64,000 nt of DNA from Frigidibacter sp. ROC022. Lineage in GTDB: Bacteria > Pseudomonadota > Alphaproteobacteria > Rhodobacterales > Rhodobacteraceae. Made by a program: the position numbers and the translations under genes. The notes below the pieces were generated by a model. That model was not told the DNA's origin. It did not search any database and saw only the letters and a program-made list of their open reading frames with translations. The stretch lies in contig NZ_JANQDU010000002.1 of NCBI RefSeq assembly GCF_024723735.1, forward strand, positions 511,001-575,000. Reading direction: 5' to 3'. This document shows, one piece after another, positions 1 to 10,114 of this stretch (positions are counted from its first letter, which is position 1; every line of letters starts with the position of its first letter).

Positions 1-952
1 ATCGGCCCTGAAGTTCCGGCAGCAGGTCCGAGGGCTTGGCGACATGGAAGGCGCCGGATGCGATGAACAGCACATGGTCGGTCTTGACCGGGCCGTATTT
101 TGTGGACACCGTCGTGCCCTCGATCAGCGGCAGCAGATCGCGCTGCACGCCTTCGCGGCTGACATCGGCGCCGCGCGCGTCGGATCGGGCGCAGACCTTG
201 TCGATCTCGTCCAGGAACACGATCCCGTCTTCCTCGACCGAGGAAATCGCCGAGCGTTGCACGGCCTCGTCGTCGAGCAGCTTGTCGGCCTCTTCCTGAA
301 CCAGCAGGTCATGGCTTTCGGCAACCGTCATCCTGCGCTTGGTGGTGCGGCCGCCGAAGGCCTGACCCAGCATCTTCTGCAGGTCGCCCATCTGGCTTTC
401 CATCCCCGGCATCCCGCCCATGCCGAACATCGGAATCGAGGGGGACGGCTCGGCCAGCTCCAGCTCGATCACCGTGTCGTCCAGCTCACCGCGTTTCAGC
501 TTGTTGCGGAACATCTCGCGGGTCTGTTCGCGGGCATCCTTGCCGGCCAGCGCCTCGATCACCCGTTCCTCGGCGGCGGCATGGGCGCGGGCACGCACCT
601 CTTCGCGCATGTGTTCGCGGGTCATCACGATCGCCGCATCGACCAGATCGCGGACGATCTGGTCGACGTCGCGGCCGACATAGCCGACCTCGGTGAACTT
701 GGTCGCTTCGACCTTCAGGAACGGTGCCCGCGCCAGCTTGGCCAGGCGCCGCGAAATCTCGGTCTTGCCGACACCGGTCGGGCCGATCATCAGGATGTTC
801 TTCGGATAGACCTCGTCGCGCAGATCGTCGCCCAGCTGCTTGCGCCGCCAGCGGTTGCGCAGCGCGACCGCGACGGCGCGCTTGGCGTCGTTCTGGCCGA
901 TGATGTGGCGGTCGAGCTCGGAAACGATCTCGCGCGGGGTCAGATTGGTCAT
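1..952 (-). CDS. hslU: ATP-dependent protease ATPase subunit HslU (3' end outside window)
   Basis: HslU is the AAA+ unfoldase ring that feeds substrates to the HslV peptidase in the cytoplasm. The visible 317 or so codons begin [20 protein letters not shown], contain Walker A GPTGVGKT at about residues 57-64 and Walker B VFLDEID near residue 247. A Met/Gly-rich stretch lies in the intermediate domain. The protein is usually about 435 residues, so the C-terminal quarter lies beyond base 1. The ATG at 950-952 is 3 nt after the stop of the upstream membrane gene, so the two are probably translated together in an hslV-membrane gene-hslU operon. Confidence 0.96.
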   Translation of the reverse strand, partial: MTNLTPREIVSELDRHIIGQNDAKRAVAVALRNRWRRKQLGDDLRDEVYPKNILMIGPTGVGKTEISRRLAKLARAPFLKVEATKFTEVGYVGRDVDQIVRDLVDAAIVMTREHMREEVRARAHAAAEERVIEALAGKDAREQTREMFRNKLKRGELDDTVIELELAEPSPSIPMFGMGGMPGMESQMGDLQKMLGQAFGGRTTKRRMTVAESHDLLVQEEADKLLDDEAVQRSAISSVEEDGIVFLDEIDKVCARSDARGADVSREGVQRDLLPLIEGTTVSTKYGPVKTDHVLFIASGAFHVAKPSDLLPELQGR

Positions 953-955
953 GGA

Positions 956-2059
956 TCAGCCTATCGGGTGAGCAGGAGGAAGAAAGCGGCGCAGGCGGCC
1001 CAGCGGGATCACCCGCAGCAGCGCGGCCCGGATCGGGGCCCAGAACGCGCCGAGAAGGACCAGGAACAGGCCCAGTGCCAGGATCAGCCCGGCAAAGCTC
1101 TGGTTCTCGGTGATGGGGTTCAGGGTCAGGATGACCGAGACGGTATAGCCGATCGCGGCCAGCAGGAACGACCGCCGGTCGATCACCACCGCGATCACCG
1201 CAAACAGGGCCATCAAGCCCAGGATAGTCAGGTTGGCAGCGTGGCTTTCGCGGGCCAGCAGCGTCAGGGCGACGGTGTTGATGATCATCGGCGCCGCCAC
1301 GAGATGCAGCCAGAAACCCTGCGCCGAACGGCGCGTGACGCGATGCGGATCGCTGCCGTCGAAGATCATCGCGACCGCGAATGTGGCAAGCCCGAGCGCC
1401 AGGGTAATCAGCCCGAACCCGCCACCGCCCGAGAGCACGAACAGCTCGGAAATCGAGCGGGGAGAGCCGTTCCGGGTCGCGGTCAGCAACAGCGCGGTTC
1501 CGAACAGGCCCAGGGCCATCAGCGCCATGGCGAACGGCACCTTGAAGCGCAGCCAGTAGATGAAGACCGCCACGACCGTCAGAAGGCCGGGCAGGATCAG
1601 GCTGCTGAAATCCTCGCGCGCCAGCATGAACACCTGCGCCCGCCATTGCGACAGGCCGAAGGCGGCGGTTGCCGCGAACATGATCGACAGCAGGATCGCC
1701 GGCCCGACCATGCGGCGGTAGCGGATGAAGTATTCCGACATCAGCCAGATCATCGCCACGGTGACGACCATGTAGGTGCTCAGGGTCAGCCGCCATGTCT
1801 CGGGGTTGGCATAGAGCACCCAGAATGCCAGCCCGATCCAGCCGGCGCCGAGGATGCAGAGGCCGACCATGATGAAGATCTCGTTGAAGCCGCGGAACAG
1901 CTCGAACGGCTCGTCGCCCGCGGACAGATCCTCGCGTGCGCCGCGCCGGCTGTGCGCCAGCGCCGTCAGTGCCGCGGCCTGGCCTTCCTTCAACACTCCG
2001 GCACCGACCGCCGCCCGCAGATCGTCCGGGCTGATGAAGGCGGTCCGTGGGTCAGCCAC
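956..2059 (-). CDS. Multi-pass membrane protein between hslV and hslU
   Basis: No function is recognised. The 367-residue product has a soluble N-terminus of about 60 residues, then roughly ten hydrophobic segments running almost to the C-terminus (for example [20 protein letters not shown] and [17 protein letters not shown]), so it is an integral inner-membrane protein. The start codon is GTG at 2059 and overlaps the hslV stop by 8 nt; the stop lies 3 nt before the hslU start. That spacing points to translational coupling inside the heat-shock protease operon. A role in proteolysis would be a guess. The N-terminal segment has no visible enzyme motif. Confidence 0.8.
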   Translation of the reverse strand: MADPRTAFISPDDLRAAVGAGVLKEGQAAALTALAHSRRGAREDLSAGDEPFELFRGFNEIFIMVGLCILGAGWIGLAFWVLYANPETWRLTLSTYMVVTVAMIWLMSEYFIRYRRMVGPAILLSIMFAATAAFGLSQWRAQVFMLAREDFSSLILPGLLTVVAVFIYWLRFKVPFAMALMALGLFGTALLLTATRNGSPRSISELFVLSGGGGFGLITLALGLATFAVAMIFDGSDPHRVTRRSAQGFWLHLVAAPMIINTVALTLLARESHAANLTILGLMALFAVIAVVIDRRSFLLAAIGYTVSVILTLNPITENQSFAGLILALGLFLVLLGAFWAPIRAALLRVIPLGRLRRFLPPAHPIG

Positions 2060-2606
2060 CGATCGCCTCCACCGTCAGGTTGGTGTTGGTGTAGACGCAG
2101 ATATCCGCCGCAATCGCCATGGCCTTGCGGGCCACGGTCTCGGCGTCCATGTCCAGGTCGATCATCGCCCGTCCCGCCGCCAGGGCATAGTTCCCGCCCG
2201 AGCCGATGGCGGCGATGTCATGTTCCGGTTCCAGGACGTCGCCGGCGCCGGTGACGACCAGAAGGTCTTGCCCGTCGGTGACGATCAGCATCGCTTCCAG
2301 CTTTTGCAGATACTTGTCGGTGCGCCAGTCCTTGGCCAGTTCGACACAGGCCCGGTCCAGCTTGCCCGCTGCCGCTTCCAGCTTCGTTTCGAGCCGCTCC
2401 AGCAGCGCGAAGGCATCCGCCGTGGATCCGGCGAAACCGGCGACGATCTCGTGCCCGCCGGGCGACAGCCGCCGCACCTTTCGGGCGGTGCCCTTCATCA
2501 CGGTCTGACCCATGCTGACCTGGCCGTCTCCGGCGATGACCACCTTGCCGCCCTTGCGAACGCCGATGATCGTGGTGCCGTGCCAGCCGGGGAAGTCGCT
2601 TGCCAT
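2052..2606 (-). CDS. hslV: ATP-dependent protease peptidase subunit HslV
   Basis: HslV is the proteasome-like threonine peptidase that partners HslU. The protein from ATG 2606 is 184 residues. It carries a short leader [10 protein letters not shown] before the catalytic Thr (TTIIGVRK), then the family signatures [30 protein letters not shown] and [17 protein letters not shown] longer frame starts at 2624, but the 2606 start has GGAGAG 7-8 nt upstream and matches the short alphaproteobacterial leader. It is the first gene of hslV-membrane gene-hslU and lies just downstream of the trxA terminator, so it needs its own promoter in 2607-2677. Confidence 0.96.
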   Translation of the reverse strand: MASDFPGWHGTTIIGVRKGGKVVIAGDGQVSMGQTVMKGTARKVRRLSPGGHEIVAGFAGSTADAFALLERLETKLEAAAGKLDRACVELAKDWRTDKYLQKLEAMLIVTDGQDLLVVTGAGDVLEPEHDIAAIGSGGNYALAAGRAMIDLDMDAETVARKAMAIAADICVYTNTNLTVEAIGG

Positions 2607-2677
2607 CGAAGTCTCTCCTGTCATCCGGCCCTATATGGCGGCGTGCCGGGCGCGGGACAACCCGTCGCCCGGATATG

Positions 2678-2701
2678 AAAAGGGCGCCCGCGAGGGCGCC
2701 C
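2678..2701 (-). terminator. Intrinsic terminator of the trxA operon
   Basis: On the minus strand GGGCGCCC, a 4-nt loop and GGGCGCCC form a perfect 8-bp stem, followed directly by TTTT. It lies between the trxA stop (2740) and the hslV start (2606), and so separates the two transcription units. Confidence 0.85.
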
Positions 2702-2739
2702 TGCATCGGTTTTGGCGGTCAGGCCCCGGTTGTCCGGAT

Positions 2740-3060
2740 TCAGACTTCCGAGGCGATCCAGTTTTGCAGCGCTGCCTTGGGGGCCGCGCCGATCTTGTTC
2801 GACACCACTTCGCCACCCTTGAACATGAACAGCGCCGGAATTCCGCGCACGCCCATCTGGGCCGGCGAATTCGGGTTCTCGTCCACGTTCACCTTGACGA
2901 ATTTGACCTTGCCGGCCATCTCGTCCGAAAGCTCTTCCAGAGCCGGGCCGATCTGCTTGCAGGGTCCGCACCATTCGGCCCAGAAATCCACCACGACGGG
3001 GATATCGGACTGCCGGACTTCGGCGTCAAACGTGGCGTCGGTTACGGGAACGGTGGCCAT
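2740..3060 (-). CDS. trxA: Thioredoxin
   Basis: Small cytoplasmic dithiol oxidoreductase of 106 residues from ATG 3060. The active site WCGPC is at residues 30-34, preceded by [10 protein letters not shown], and the cis-Pro loop is [11 protein letters not shown], all canonical for thioredoxin 1. The ATG at 3060 is preceded by AGGAG, so it is preferred over the upstream in-frame start at 3087. It lies 52 nt after addA and is the last gene before the terminator at 2678-2701. Confidence 0.96.
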   Translation of the reverse strand: MATVPVTDATFDAEVRQSDIPVVVDFWAEWCGPCKQIGPALEELSDEMAGKVKFVKVNVDENPNSPAQMGVRGIPALFMFKGGEVVSNKIGAAPKAALQNWIASEV

Positions 3061-3112
3061 GAAACTTCTCCTGATGACTTGCCGCAAAAGGTAGGGAGCC
3101 GCAGCTGCAACG

Positions 3113-6100
3113 TCAAGATATGGGGGCGCTCTGCAAGGCGCCGGTCACGATCTCGTGGGGTAACCGCATGAGCCTTGGCCCCTGGGTCCAGAGCACGGCA
3201 ACCTCGACCACGTCACCGGGAAAGATCTGCCGCAGGGCTGCGGCATAGGCGCCCAGCTGGATCAGGATTCCCTCCGGCACATCCTCGACCCGCTCGGGAA
3301 CCACGCGGTTCGATTTGAAATCCACCGCCAGGACCCGGCCCGGCTCGCGGATCAGCCGGTCGATCCGGCCCAGGATGCGGCGCCCGCCCAGATCCGGCAG
3401 TTCGGCGGTGACATCGACTTCGGCCAGGGTGCCGGGGGCGAAGAGCCAGGCCAGCTCGTCACTCTCCAGCACGCCGCGCGCTTCTGCCAGAAGCTCGGGA
3501 ATCCTGTCGTCCGGCGGTGCCTCGTCCTCGGCCCGCAGCAGCGCTGCGCCGACCTCGGCCCAGCTCTCGGGCGGATGGTGCGGGAGATGTTCCAGCAGCA
3601 GATGCAGATGGGTTCCCCGCAATAGGGCATCCTCGCTTTCGGCCAGGACGGGCGCGCCTGGGGCGGCATGGGCCATCGGCCCGAGGTCCGATGGCGCAAG
3701 AAGCACCGGGCGCGGGGCGCCGGGGCCGGCGGGGGTCCGGGTCCACACGGGCAGATCGGGCGGCAGGGTCTTTGCGCCGTCCGATGGCTGCGCCCCGGCC
3801 GCCGGGGCCGGCCAGTTGCCGAACTCCAGCCGTTGCGCCACCAGCCCGTCAATCTCGACCGTCTGCGGATTCATCCCGGCCACCGCGTTGCCGACCAGCC
3901 GGTGCCAGCAAGGCAGCTTGTCGCCCGATGCGGTATCCTTTCCGGCGCCGCAGACGATCAGCCAGTGTTTGGCGCGGGTCAGCCCGACATAGAGCAGCCG
4001 GTTGCTTTCCTCGTCTTCCTTGCGTTTTTCCTCTGCATAGACACTGGTTTGCGCATCCGGAACCCGGTCGCCCGCGGTCCGGAACACCGGCTGACCGGAG
4101 TCGAGCGCGATCAGACGGTCCTTCCTCGGCGGCGTGTAATCGGCGGTATCGGGCAGGATCACCACCTCGGATTCCAGCCCCTTGGCGCCATGCACCGTCA
4201 TCACCCGGACCTTGTCGCCGGCGGTTTCCGACTGCCGCTTGATCTTGATCCCCTCGGCCTCGTGCCAGGTCAGAAAGCCGGTCAGGCTGGGCACGTCCGA
4301 GCTTTCGTAGGCCAGCGCCTGTTGCAGCAGCACATCGACCGCTTCGACGATCTCTTCGCCCATCCGCCCGATCAGCCGGCGCCGACCGTCATGGCGCACC
4401 AGCAACCGCGCGATGAGATCATGGGGCCGCAGGAAGTCCGCCTGCCGCCGCAGGTCTTCCAGAATGGTGCAGGCATCCTCGAACCGGTCACGCTGCGCCT
4501 CCAGCGCTTCCCACAGGGTCGCGCCCCTGGGCCGGGAATGCGCCAGCCGGAACAGGTCATCCTCGCTCAGCCCGAACAGCGGCGAGCGCAGCGCCGCCGC
4601 CAGGGACAGCGAATCCGCCGGCGTCACCAGCACTTTCAGCGTCGCCACGATATCCATGACCGCCAGATCCGAGGTGAGCACGATCTGATCGGCCCCGGCG
4701 ACCTCCAGCCCCGCCTTCTTCAAAGCAAGGATCAGGGGATCTGTGATGAAATTGCGCCGCCGGACCAGGATCAGCACATCCCCCGCCACCATTCGCCGCA
4801 TTTGGCCGGTCTCATCGGGCACATGCTCGGTCGCCACCATCCTTGCGACCTCGCGGGCAATCTTCTCGGCCAGCACCTGGGTCGCGTCGTGCGGCAGGGT
4901 CCGGTCGCTGGCATCATGCCATTCCGGCAGCGGGTCGGCCTCTTCGCTGCCCAGCAGCGGCCAGAGATCGACCCGCCCCGGCAGCGAGTCGTGAAAGGCG
5001 GCATGGGTCGTCGGTTCGGCAACACCCGAAGTCGCCTCGCCCGTGAAGACCCGGTCCACGAGGTTCAGCAGCAGCGGCGAGGACCGGAAGGAATGCTGCA
5101 GGGCAAGATCCTGCAACGGGTGCGGCGCGTTCTCGAGCTGGGCCTGGAAATGACGCTTCATCCGGTCGAACTCGGCCGGGTCGGCGCCCTGGAAGGAATA
5201 GATCGACTGTTTCTCGTCGCCGACGGCAAAGACCGTCCGCACCGTTCCGTCCCGCGAGCCGTCGCCCGAGGCCAGCTCCTGCGTCAGGCGCTCGACGATC
5301 TTCCATTGTGTCGGGCTGGTGTCCTGCGCCTCGTCGACAAGGATATGGTCGATGCCGCCATCGAGCCGGTAGAGCACCCATTGCGCGACCGAGGCGTCGG
5401 ACAGCAGGGCCAGGGCCCGGCGGATCAGGTCGTCGAAGTCCAGAAGTCCGAGCGCCGCCTTTCTCTGCCGGTAGGCGCCGATGTAGACCCGGGCAAAGCG
5501 GTGCAGCGCCTGGGTCCGGCGGGCTTCCTCCAGGCAACCGAGGGTCCGGCGCGCTTCCACGATCCGCTCGGTCAGCGCCTGTGCCGCCTCAAGCTGGTCC
5601 GGGTCCAGCACCTTGGCAAACTGCTTCGCCACGATCGTGTTCGGCGTGCCCTTCTGGGTCAGCAGCACCCGCGTCAGCAGGTCGAACCGGGCGCGATCTT
5701 CGGCCAGCCCGGCAAGGTCCGAGAGTTCCGCGGCCTTGGCATTCGTGGTCTTGGCGCCCTTCCGCATGGCCGCGATCAGCACCGGAACCAGCGCGTCCAG
5801 GCCCTGCCCCAGGGCCTCGTTCAGCACCGATTCCGGGGTCTCCTTCCCGGTCAGCCCATACCAGAGCGGCACTTCGGCCGGGTCCAGCGGGGTTTCGAAG
5901 GCCGCCGCGTGACCGGCGATCTCTTTCAGAAGACCTTGCAGGCCCGAGGGCGAGCAGTAGCGGGCGAATTCGGCCAGAACCCCTGCCTGCGGACCCTCGG
6001 CGATGCTGTCGAACAGCTCGCGCAGGATCAGGGTGGATTCGCGTTCGTCGATCTCGCGGAACCGCGGGCTGACCCCGGCTTCGAGCGGGAACTGGCGCAG

Positions 6101-6496
6101 AATCGCGGCGCAGAAGGAGTGGATCGTCTGGATCTTCAGCCCGCCTGGGGTCTCCACCGCGCTGGCGAACAGGCGCCGCGCCCTGGCCAGGCTGTCGCGG
6201 TCGGGTGCGTTCCGGACCCCGATCGCCGTCAGCTCGGCCACGAGGCTGGCATTGTCCAGCATCGCCCAGGCACCGAGGCGCTTGAACAGGCGGTTCTGCA
6301 TCTCGCCCGCCGCCGCCTTGGTATAGGTCAGGCAAAGGATGTTCTGCGGCGGCACGCCATTGAGCAGCAGCCGGGCCACGCGGTCGGTCAACACCCGGGT
6401 CTTGCCCGATCCGGCATTGGCCGAAAGCCAGGTCGAGCGTCCGGGATCGGCGGCGCGATTCTGCCGCTCGCTGGCGGGATGCGGCGCGGGGTTCAT
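3113..6496 (-). CDS. addA: Double-strand break repair helicase/nuclease subunit AddA
   Basis: AddA is the UvrD-type helicase and nuclease subunit of AddAB, which resects double-strand DNA ends for RecA (the RecBCD equivalent). The protein is 1127 residues from ATG 6496. Walker A (SANAGSGKT) ends at residue 33, Walker B is [12 protein letters not shown], further helicase motifs are [16 protein letters not shown] and [12 protein letters not shown], and the RecB-family nuclease signature [10 protein letters not shown] is near residue 1059. The chosen ATG overlaps the addB stop by 4 nt (6493-6496). All motifs are intact. The gene lies between addB and trxA. Confidence 0.95.
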   Translation of the reverse strand: MNPAPHPASERQNRAADPGRSTWLSANAGSGKTRVLTDRVARLLLNGVPPQNILCLTYTKAAAGEMQNRLFKRLGAWAMLDNASLVAELTAIGVRNAPDRDSLARARRLFASAVETPGGLKIQTIHSFCAAILRQFPLEAGVSPRFREIDERESTLILRELFDSIAEGPQAGVLAEFARYCSPSGLQGLLKEIAGHAAAFETPLDPAEVPLWYGLTGKETPESVLNEALGQGLDALVPVLIAAMRKGAKTTNAKAAELSDLAGLAEDRARFDLLTRVLLTQKGTPNTIVAKQFAKVLDPDQLEAAQALTERIVEARRTLGCLEEARRTQALHRFARVYIGAYRQRKAALGLLDFDDLIRRALALLSDASVAQWVLYRLDGGIDHILVDEAQDTSPTQWKIVERLTQELASGDGSRDGTVRTVFAVGDEKQSIYSFQGADPAEFDRMKRHFQAQLENAPHPLQDLALQHSFRSSPLLLNLVDRVFTGEATSGVAEPTTHAAFHDSLPGRVDLWPLLGSEEADPLPEWHDASDRTLPHDATQVLAEKIAREVARMVATEHVPDETGQMRRMVAGDVLILVRRRNFITDPLILALKKAGLEVAGADQIVLTSDLAVMDIVATLKVLVTPADSLSLAAALRSPLFGLSEDDLFRLAHSRPRGATLWEALEAQRDRFEDACTILEDLRRQADFLRPHDLIARLLVRHDGRRRLIGRMGEEIVEAVDVLLQQALAYESSDVPSLTGFLTWHEAEGIKIKRQSETAGDKVRVMTVHGAKGLESEVVILPDTADYTPPRKDRLIALDSGQPVFRTAGDRVPDAQTSVYAEEKRKEDEESNRLLYVGLTRAKHWLIVCGAGKDTASGDKLPCWHRLVGNAVAGMNPQTVEIDGLVAQRLEFGNWPAPAAGAQPSDGAKTLPPDLPVWTRTPAGPGAPRPVLLAPSDLGPMAHAAPGAPVLAESEDALLRGTHLHLLLEHLPHHPPESWAEVGAALLRAEDEAPPDDRIPELLAEARGVLESDELAWLFAPGTLAEVDVTAELPDLGGRRILGRIDRLIREPGRVLAVDFKSNRVVPERVEDVPEGILIQLGAYAAALRQIFPGDVVEVAVLWTQGPRLMRLPHEIVTGALQSAPIS

Positions 6497-9432
6497 CCGA
6501 CATCCTCCGCGATGGCGTCCTGGCTGGCCGACCATTCCCCGAAGCGTGCAAGGTGGTCGTAATCACCGCTCCAGCGCTGGCCTTCCATCGCGCGCCGCGA
6601 CGGATAGCCCTTGTCAGGGTCGAGGTAGGCCCGCAGCAATTGCCCCAGCTGATGCGCGGTTTCATCGCTGGCGCCCGGTTCCAGATCGGTGCTCTTTGCC
6701 TCGGGCGTCGCGCCGAGGCCGATATGCGTCACCCGCGAGACCTTCAGCCCCTCCGGCCCGCCGAACACCCCCATTTCGGCCATCAGGGCCAGCAGCATCA
6801 GCTGGCGGTCGAAGTGCTGGATGTCCTTGCGTTGGGGTATGGCGCCTGTCTTGTAGTCGATGATCTCGGCCGAGCCGTCGGCCAGCAGGTCGATCCGGTC
6901 GGGTTTGCCGACCAGCGTGAAGGGCGGGTCGGACAGGGTCAGCTCGCGCCGGGCCTCGACCGTCATCGGGGTGCCGTGCCGCCGCCGTTCGATCTCGGTC
7001 TGGACGAACCAGTCGGCAAAGGCCTCGATCCGGCCCCGCCAGACCTGCCGGATGCCGGGCCAATGCGCCTTGACCGCGAGGGTCGCGTCGGCCTCGTCCA
7101 TCAGGGCCTCGACGGTCAGCAGCTCGGGCAGCTGAAGCGTTGCCAGCACGAAGCGTTCGAGAATGCCGTGAAACACCTCACCCTGCACCAGGGCGTCGGG
7201 TTCGGGCCGCAACGGGTCGAGCGCCTTCAGCCGCAGGACATGGCGGGCATAGATCGCATAGGGGTCACGGATCAGCTTCTGGATTTCGGTGACGCTGAGC
7301 CGGTCCGGCCGGGCGCTGACCGGCGGGCGTGGTGCCGGCCGGGTCGCCGGGTTGCGGATCTGGTCCGGTTCGGGCCGTTCGATGGCCGCTGCAAGACCGG
7401 CCCAGTGCTGCCCGCGGGCCCGCATTGCCGCCAGCGCCGGTCTGCCGGTCTCGGGAAGCCCGTCGAGCAGGTTGCTCAACCGGGACAGCCAGCGCGATGG
7501 CACGGTCTGGGCCTCGGCGTCCCGCACCGACCGGCTGAGGATGACCCGCGGCGCCGAGGCCGCCTGCTGGAAGTCATGCGCCGAAAGGCCGATCCGGCGT
7601 TCGGGCAGGGTCAGGCCCACCTCCTGCCGCATCCGCCGGTTCATCCAGAAATCGGCCCGCGGCTGCGATGGCCAGACGCCTTCGTTGAGACCGGCCAGGA
7701 TCACCAGATCGGCGCCCTGAATCCGTGCCTCGATCGTGCCCCAGAACCGCACCGACGGATGTGCTTCCACCGTCGCCCGCACCTCGGCCTGACTCAGCAC
7801 CGCAGTCAGGAAATCGCGATATTCGGCGCCGGTCAGGTCGCCCAGGACATCGGCCTCCCGCTCCATTTCGGCCATCACCTGCCGGGCCTTTGCCCCCGCC
7901 GGCCCGGACCAGATCGGCAGCTCTTCGGGCATGTCCCCCGGGCCGCAGGACAGAAGCTCGACCATTGCCAGATGGTGGCGCAGATGCTCGGCAAAGCTGC
8001 GGCGGGCGGGCCGGTCGATCCGCAACAGCGCCCGGGCGATCCAGTCGGCCCAGGCCTCGCGCCCGGTGCCGTCCGCCGCGATCAGCCGAGCAAGGTCGTC
8101 CGGCCCGGGATAGGGGCGCCCTTCGCGCCGCAGCCGGAGTTCCAGCTGCCGGGTCCAGTCCAGGTGCCGGCCGCGGCCCTCGGCGGCATGGACCAGCGGA
8201 TGCTTCAGGATCACCAGCGCCGATTCGACCGGCACCGGCGCGGCCAGGGCCTCGGCTGCATGGCGCAGCAACCGGCCTTCCGCGGTCTGGGCGAGGGGCT
8301 CGCCGGCGCTGTCGTCGGCGCGGATTCCCCAGCGGTCCAGCTCGGCGGCAATCGCCCGGGTCAGGGTCCGGTCGGGGGTCACCACCGCCGCCACCTGCCC
8401 TTCGGCCACCGCTGCCCGCACCGCCACCGCCACCGCCAGGGCCTCGTCCCGCGCCGTCGGCGCCTCGATAAGGCTCAGCCCCTCGGTCGCGCCGACCAGA
8501 TCGCCCAGCTTCGGTCCCTCGACCACCCATTGGTCCGAGACCGGCGCCGGACGCAGCGCCAGCGAGATCAGCGGATGATGCGGCGAGCCCTGGGCCGGGC
8601 CGTGCCAGAGCCGCACCCCTTCGCTGTCCAGGTCGAGCGCCTGCCGCAGCCGGGCGAAGCGGTACTGCGGGTGATCCTCGGCGCGGGTCCGCAGCAGGTT
8701 GTCCCAGACCGAGTCCGGCTGCGCGAAATCGTAGCCGGGCAGCACCAGGGCACCCTGCGGCAGCCGCGCCACCGCCTGCATCAGGCGGAAGGTCGTGCCC
8801 CGCGATCCGGTCGATCCGGCCACCAGGATCGGCGTCTGCGGCGGATCCTCCTGCCAGCGCGCCGCCAGCCGGTCCACCAGATCCGACAGCCGCGCCGCCG
8901 GAGTCATCTGCGCCGCGCTTTCGGGGCCGAAGAACTGGGTGACGATCGACAGCACCTTCAGGCTCTGGGTCCAGTGTTGAGACAGGTCGCCAAGGTCGAG
9001 CCCGGTCAGTGCCTCGGGCGCGACACCCTCTTCGTGCATCTCGTCGATCAGCTGCGCCAGCGCGTCGGCCAGATCGAAAGCCGCCGAACGCGGCGCCACA
9101 TCCGGGGTCTTGTCCAGCAGCGCAAAGACGATCCGGCTCAATTCCAGCCGCCGCCGCAAGGCCGGCGCCGGCAGGGCCGGGGCAATGCCCGGGATCGCCT
9201 GCGCGAGTTCCGTCACCGGCAGGATCTGCGGCAACAGCCGGGCGCCTTCGGCTTGCAAGAGCTCGGCCATGCGCTGGCCGGTGCGCCTGGTGTTGACCAG
9301 TACCAGCAACCGGGCCATCTCGATCGGATCACGGTCCCGCATCCGGTCGATCAGGCCGGTGACGAAGGTCAGCGAGAAATCGGCGCCGGGCGGCACCGCA
9401 AAGACCCGCGGCTGACCCTGCGGTTCAAACAT
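6493..9432 (-). CDS. addB: Double-strand break repair protein AddB
   Basis: AddB is the second subunit of the AddAB end-resection complex; in characterised homologues it recognises Chi and supplies the second nuclease. The 979-residue protein from ATG 9432 begins MFEPQGQPRVFAVPPGADF. It shows the alphaproteobacterial AddB pattern: an inactive-helicase-like core with VILAGLNEGVWPSQPRADFW, then a C-terminal nuclease with AEIIDYKTGAIP near residue 859. The upstream in-frame start at 9486 has no better support. The start overlaps the murU stop by 8 nt and the end overlaps addA by 4 nt, so all three are in one transcript. Confidence 0.93.
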   Translation of the reverse strand: MFEPQGQPRVFAVPPGADFSLTFVTGLIDRMRDRDPIEMARLLVLVNTRRTGQRMAELLQAEGARLLPQILPVTELAQAIPGIAPALPAPALRRRLELSRIVFALLDKTPDVAPRSAAFDLADALAQLIDEMHEEGVAPEALTGLDLGDLSQHWTQSLKVLSIVTQFFGPESAAQMTPAARLSDLVDRLAARWQEDPPQTPILVAGSTGSRGTTFRLMQAVARLPQGALVLPGYDFAQPDSVWDNLLRTRAEDHPQYRFARLRQALDLDSEGVRLWHGPAQGSPHHPLISLALRPAPVSDQWVVEGPKLGDLVGATEGLSLIEAPTARDEALAVAVAVRAAVAEGQVAAVVTPDRTLTRAIAAELDRWGIRADDSAGEPLAQTAEGRLLRHAAEALAAPVPVESALVILKHPLVHAAEGRGRHLDWTRQLELRLRREGRPYPGPDDLARLIAADGTGREAWADWIARALLRIDRPARRSFAEHLRHHLAMVELLSCGPGDMPEELPIWSGPAGAKARQVMAEMEREADVLGDLTGAEYRDFLTAVLSQAEVRATVEAHPSVRFWGTIEARIQGADLVILAGLNEGVWPSQPRADFWMNRRMRQEVGLTLPERRIGLSAHDFQQAASAPRVILSRSVRDAEAQTVPSRWLSRLSNLLDGLPETGRPALAAMRARGQHWAGLAAAIERPEPDQIRNPATRPAPRPPVSARPDRLSVTEIQKLIRDPYAIYARHVLRLKALDPLRPEPDALVQGEVFHGILERFVLATLQLPELLTVEALMDEADATLAVKAHWPGIRQVWRGRIEAFADWFVQTEIERRRHGTPMTVEARRELTLSDPPFTLVGKPDRIDLLADGSAEIIDYKTGAIPQRKDIQHFDRQLMLLALMAEMGVFGGPEGLKVSRVTHIGLGATPEAKSTDLEPGASDETAHQLGQLLRAYLDPDKGYPSRRAMEGQRWSGDYDHLARFGEWSASQDAIAEDVG

Positions 9433-10114
9433 CCGCGGCCTCCAGCATCGCTTCGGCCAATGCGATCCCCTCGGGCCGGCCGACATCGGACCAGCGGCCG
9501 GGGTGCAGCGTGCCGTAAAGACTGCCCGATTCCATCATCATGTCCCAGACCCGGTTCAGCGAGAATGCCGCATCCGGCACCGACGAAAGCCTGTCGGTGC
9601 GGGTCATTTGCGCACCGGTATAGATCAGGTCGCCGCCCCGGCTCAGCCGTCCCTCGGCGTCGATCGAGAAATCGCCCTTGCCCGGATGGCCGACCGCCCG
9701 ATCCTTCGGGCAGAGCAGCAGCAGGGCTTCCATCCGCGCCGGCTCCCAGGCCGAAATCAGGCTCTGCAAGGGGTTTTTCCCCTGCCAGAGCGCATCGCTG
9801 TTCAGGGTCAGCACCGGCCCGTCGCCCAGCAGCGGCACGGCATTGCGCAGGCCGCCGCCGGTTTCCAGCAGGACGGGCTCGTGGATCAGGGTCGCGCCGC
9901 TGTCGGCCAGATGCGCGGCCAGCATCTCGGCCAGGTAATGGGTGTTGACCACCACCCGCCCGATCCCGACGTCCCGCGCCAGGGCCAGCGCATGGTCGAT
10001 CAGCGGCCGTCCCGCGACCGGGATCAAGGGCTTTGGCCGCGTGTCGGTGAGGGGCGCCATGCGGCGGCCCAGACCGGCAGCGAACAGCATCAGGGCTGGG
10101 GAACCGTTCCGCAT
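9425..10114 (-). CDS. murU: N-acetylmuramate-1-phosphate uridylyltransferase (MurU-type nucleotidyltransferase)
   Basis: The 229-residue protein has the sugar-phosphate nucleotidyltransferase N-terminus LFAAGLGRRMAPLTDTRPKP (residues 10-29), then LIPVAGRPLIDHAL, the nucleotide-binding LLETGGGLRNAVPLL and catalytic-site LNSDALW. Because it follows an AmgK-type kinase, with a 25-nt overlap, it is read as MurU. That enzyme makes UDP-MurNAc from MurNAc-1-phosphate in the peptidoglycan recycling shortcut described in Pseudomonas. ATG 10114 fits the conserved N-terminus; the upstream extension is low-complexity. A general mannose-1-phosphate guanylyltransferase-like enzyme is the alternative. Confidence 0.85.
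   Translation of the reverse strand: MRNGSPALMLFAAGLGRRMAPLTDTRPKPLIPVAGRPLIDHALALARDVGIGRVVVNTHYLAEMLAAHLADSGATLIHEPVLLETGGGLRNAVPLLGDGPVLTLNSDALWQGKNPLQSLISAWEPARMEALLLLCPKDRAVGHPGKGDFSIDAEGRLSRGGDLIYTGAQMTRTDRLSSVPDAAFSLNRVWDMMMESGSLYGTLHPGRWSDVGRPEGIALAEAMLEAADV

Noticed and set aside
44-2254. 736-codon open frame on the plus strand
   Set aside because: It is antisense to hslU, the membrane gene and hslV, which have clear family motifs and start sites. The His/Arg/Gln-rich translation is typical of a high-GC shadow.
3668-6562. 964-codon open frame on the plus strand
   Set aside because: Antisense to addA, whose helicase and nuclease motifs are all intact. No ribosome-binding site or family match.
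6553-9948. 1131-codon open frame on the plus strand
   Set aside because: Antisense to addB and part of murU; composition is that of a reverse-complement shadow.
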